Source: Lycocorax pyrrhopterus obiensis
Taxonomy: Eukaryota > Chordata > Aves > Passeriformes > Paradisaeidae
Assembly (NCBI GenBank): GCA_014706295.1
Contig: JACSVZ010000004.1
Span: 6,931,465-6,995,464, forward strand
Length of the DNA stretch: 64,000 nucleotides
Direction of reading: 5' to 3'
Part shown: positions 61,680 to 64,000 of the stretch, in pieces
Position numbering within the stretch: the first letter of the stretch is position 1
How the letters are laid out: the number at the start of each line of letters is the position of its first letter
Position numbers and translations under genes: made by a program
Notes under the pieces: generated by a model
The model's database searches: none
Told to the model about the DNA's origin: nothing
The model's input: only the letters and a program-made list of their open reading frames with translations

Positions 61680-62240
61680 TATGATACCAATTCCTGCTTC
61701 CTTTTCATGGTGACCGAGGTGATGCCTAACACGTGTCTACCCGAGGCAATGTCTTTTTGATACCATGCAGTGGAAATGGCAGAATCTGGCTCTTTAGTGA
61801 CCATGACATCCAAAAATTGGATGCAGGACTTCACCTCTCTCTCACAGGTTAAATGAATATTCTGAGAGTATCGATTGTTCAGTTCTTCCAGTGGAAGATG
61901 AATGTGATCGGCATCGATAATCAGAAAAAATATCATCTACATACCTCTCATATGCAGATGGTGGCTGTTCAATACCAGTCGGCAGTGCAGCTTCCTGGTG
62001 TGACAGGAAAATATCTGCAGCAATTGAGGATTAACAGAGGCCATTGCTACACCGGTGTTTTGTTTGTAATAGCTCCCATTCCATCAGAAATAACTGGTTG
62101 CACATTTCTGTGTCTGACATTAAAATTCACCATTGAAATCTCGCTTGGTAATAATAAAGCCCCTGCAAGAGTCTCTACAAACACACTAGACTCCAAATTA
62201 AAGAGCAAGTGTATTGTTAGGGTTTGCATGGATCTTTTTT
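61680..62240 (-). mobile_element. Penelope-like retroelement relic (reverse transcriptase part)
   Basis: On the minus strand the hallmarks of a Penelope-like element RT appear in order. Codons for FVETLAGALLL lie near 62150-62185. NGSYYKQNTGVAMAS lies at about 62036-62080, the counterpart of the family's 'YYKQTDGVAMGS' box. Then AADIF, ERYVDDIF at about 61926-61949 with the catalytic YVDD intact, and LEELNNRYSQNI. FLDVMV lies at about 61799-61816, followed by TAWYQKDIASGR near 61752-61785, the counterpart of the family's 'T-YRKPT-TDRYL' box. These are spread over at least three frames by small indels, with a stop before WNGSYYKQ, so the element is dead. The longest single frame is 85 codons (61679-61936). 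I see neither the N-terminal part nor the C-terminal GIY-YIG endonuclease. The family call rests on the ordered boxes; subfamily (Penelope, Neptune, Poseidon or other) is not determined. Confidence 0.82.
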
Positions 62241-62580
62241 GAATTAGTGCTAGGTGAACAATAAATAAAATTCCAGGAGAAGTTCCCCAAGCTGATAAGC
62301 ATTCAAGGTATTATCTTTGCTCTGTACTGTATGTGCTTCTGGGTGAAAAAATTCTAATTGCACTTCCATTCAAAAATCAACCGTGGGAATAAGGAATCAT
62401 GCTCATTTTATGCACAGCAGCCCGAAGGCCTTATCCTTAAAACAAATTACAGCGCCTCCTATGCAACTCACACTCTGAAGCTAATTCTAACCCTAAAGCA
62501 AAACTCCAAAATTAAACTTTAATCTGTGATCTAAACAATTTTGTGTTTGTGATCAATCTTGGTGGAGTGGATTTTAATAT
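62241..62580. other. Unique noncoding sequence, possibly more of the Penelope-like relic
   Basis: On the minus strand, codons for LEFYLLF-type sequence near 62260 could be the region before the RT core of the relic, but this is too degraded to call. Nothing else is recognised. Confidence 0.35.
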
Positions 62581-62582
62581 AT

Positions 62583-62626
62583 ATGAGTGTGTGTGCGTGG
62601 GCGTGTGCGTGTGTGTGTATATAAAA
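62583..62626 (+). repeat. TG/CG alternating purine-pyrimidine tract flanked by TA
   Basis: A TG-rich tract with CG steps (GTGCGTGGGCGTGTGCGTG core) flanked by ATATAT-type sequence on both sides. Alternating purine-pyrimidine runs of this kind can adopt left-handed DNA. Confidence 0.8.
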
Positions 62627-63805
62627 ATATAAAACGCTCAGATAATTGTTATCACGGATGAAGACCGAACGTTAAATACTCTGCTCAGTAAGACTGAGAT
62701 AAAATACATACAGTGAAGGGAGGGAATAAAGCTGTTAAGCACACACTCCTATATGTAACAGAGTCCTGGACTTGCAACCAGCGAAAGCTTAAATTCCACC
62801 ACATGTATCATATTTACTACGATCTGCCAAAGAAATAGGCAGGCTGCCATGCCATTAAAGCAATTACTCTTACCCTCTCAGATACGTAGAAAAAATTACA
62901 TTCTGCTCCTTGAAGTCACACGCTGGGGGAAGAGAAGAGCAAGTGAGGGGAAGTACAAGGAGGAGAGGCAGAAAGGCATCAATTCCTCTCAGAGAGGAGG
63001 AAAGGCTTTGGGCCAGCAAGAGTTAAAGGAGTTCGAAGTGTATGGTCTGTTTCTCCCCAACTTGGTGCAGTGACTCTGCATCCTGCAGGAACCTGTTCAG
63101 ATGCTCTGATAAGTCAGACAGAATTCATGGGAGATTACCACACAGCTCCTGCCAAGCTGTGCTGCAGCGCGGGTAATAGATATGCTCCAGTACTAAATCC
63201 TAAAAGGCCCTGCTACATCTGTCAAGCATGCCCTGGAAAAGCACCCTCAGTTCAGATGTTATCACTGCTCTGCCTGCATCAGAAGATTTAGTGTCCACCC
63301 TGGAGGTTGCTTTTGCCGCACAGTTTTCAGGGGCAAAACAACAAGGAAGAAAGATGAGAGGAAAAAGGCAAATTATTCTTGCTTAAAGCAAAAGGAATAA
63401 AGTGATGTGCTTGCAGACTAGTTCGGCTTCTCACCCTGCATCTAGAAGGTCCCAAATCCCACATTAAGATGGTACTGATGTTCCGAGCTGATTAGGTCGG
63501 ACATGTTCGGCTCCCTGGACTGTGACACCACGAAGATGATCTTCTGTAGAGCGACTCTTTCCCAAGGAAAGCTGAACAACAAACCCAGCGGGGGGCCACC
63601 GGCGGCGGATAGAAGATGCCTGCCTTTGATAATTAACTTTAAAACCGGTTCTAGAAAAGCTGCTCTGGCATAAAATGAACTTTGCAGAGCACTGTTTATG
63701 AAACAATTGCTGCTCCTCCCGTTAACCACGTAAGCAGGGATTTGGTCAAAAATGGTTCCAGTGTTACTTATCATTTTACGCCAAACAAAAATTAGGTATA
63801 AAAGA
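62627..63805. other. Unique noncoding sequence
   Basis: No supported gene. The 110-codon frame at 63442-63774 (minus) overlaps another in a second phase and matches no family known to me. Confidence 0.5.
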
Positions 63806-63834
63806 AAAATATATACTTATATAATATATATAAA
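63806..63834. repeat. TA-rich simple tract
   Basis: Imperfect TA repeat with short A interruptions. Confidence 0.75.
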
Positions 63835-64000
63835 TGAACACACACAGACACCCCCAGAATACAACAGCCTTGGGAACCACTCCTTTCTTAATATAATCCA
63901 AAATAGAGCCATGCATTTTAACCATCTGTCTCCTTGTTCAAATCTGCAGGAAATATCAGTGGCTCCTTTTTCACTAGGTGCACTCTCAGAGTTCAAGGGA
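63835..64000. other. Unique noncoding sequence to window end
   Basis: Short CA stretch at 63838-63846, then nothing recognised. Confidence 0.5.

Overview
This window is vertebrate nuclear DNA with no protein-coding gene, RNA gene or exon that I can support. The best guess is a sauropsid, most likely a bird. The recognisable interspersed repeats are CR1 LINEs at several ages, a few very old MIR/L3-type fragments and one Penelope-like retroelement relic. There are no Alu/B1/L1-type mammalian repeats. CpG is depleted except for one compact CpG-rich block, and A-rich tracts mixed with short C runs, as often seen in avian intergenic DNA, are common. The window reads as a gene desert or the inside of a very large intron. 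The many short open frames behave as chance frames: none matches a family I recognise, none has convincing splice context, and the longest (490 codons, minus strand) is a by-product of a purine-rich minisatellite.

Layout. 1-2.7 kb: unique sequence with a MIR/L3-like fragment (about 1648-1810). 2.7-3.4 kb: CR1 3' end, plus strand. 3.4-14 kb: mostly unique, with a tRNA-SINE-like fragment near 8.4 kb and a 40-nt GC-rich hairpin at 9212-9251. 14.05-15.5 kb: old CR1 on the minus strand. 15.5-21.7 kb: unique. 21.8-22.25 kb: CpG-rich block, then a 30-nt poly(A) run and a perfect 8-bp hairpin. 22.7-22.9 kb: a second MIR/L3-like fragment. 23-51 kb: unique sequence with several AT-rich blocks that look like candidate conserved noncoding elements (27.6, 36.0 and 39.2 kb), two small CR1 tails, simple repeats and G-quadruplex-capable tracts. 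51.5-53.6 kb: the longest LINE relic, a CR1-type ORF2 from the endonuclease C-terminus through the RT into the 3' UTR. 55.9-57.25 kb: purine-rich minisatellite with a roughly 511-bp higher-order repeat. 61.7-62.25 kb: Penelope-like RT relic on the minus strand. 62.2-64 kb: unique, with a TG/CG tract and a TA tract.

Nothing here forms an operon or pathway. The content is decayed mobile DNA, tandem repeats and possible cis-regulatory sequence. The items most worth following are the Penelope-like relic, the 1.3-kb minisatellite, the isolated CpG-rich block with its adjoining poly(A)/hairpin, and the structured inverted repeats. All family assignments come from recognising sequence by eye, so boundaries of old repeats are approximate.
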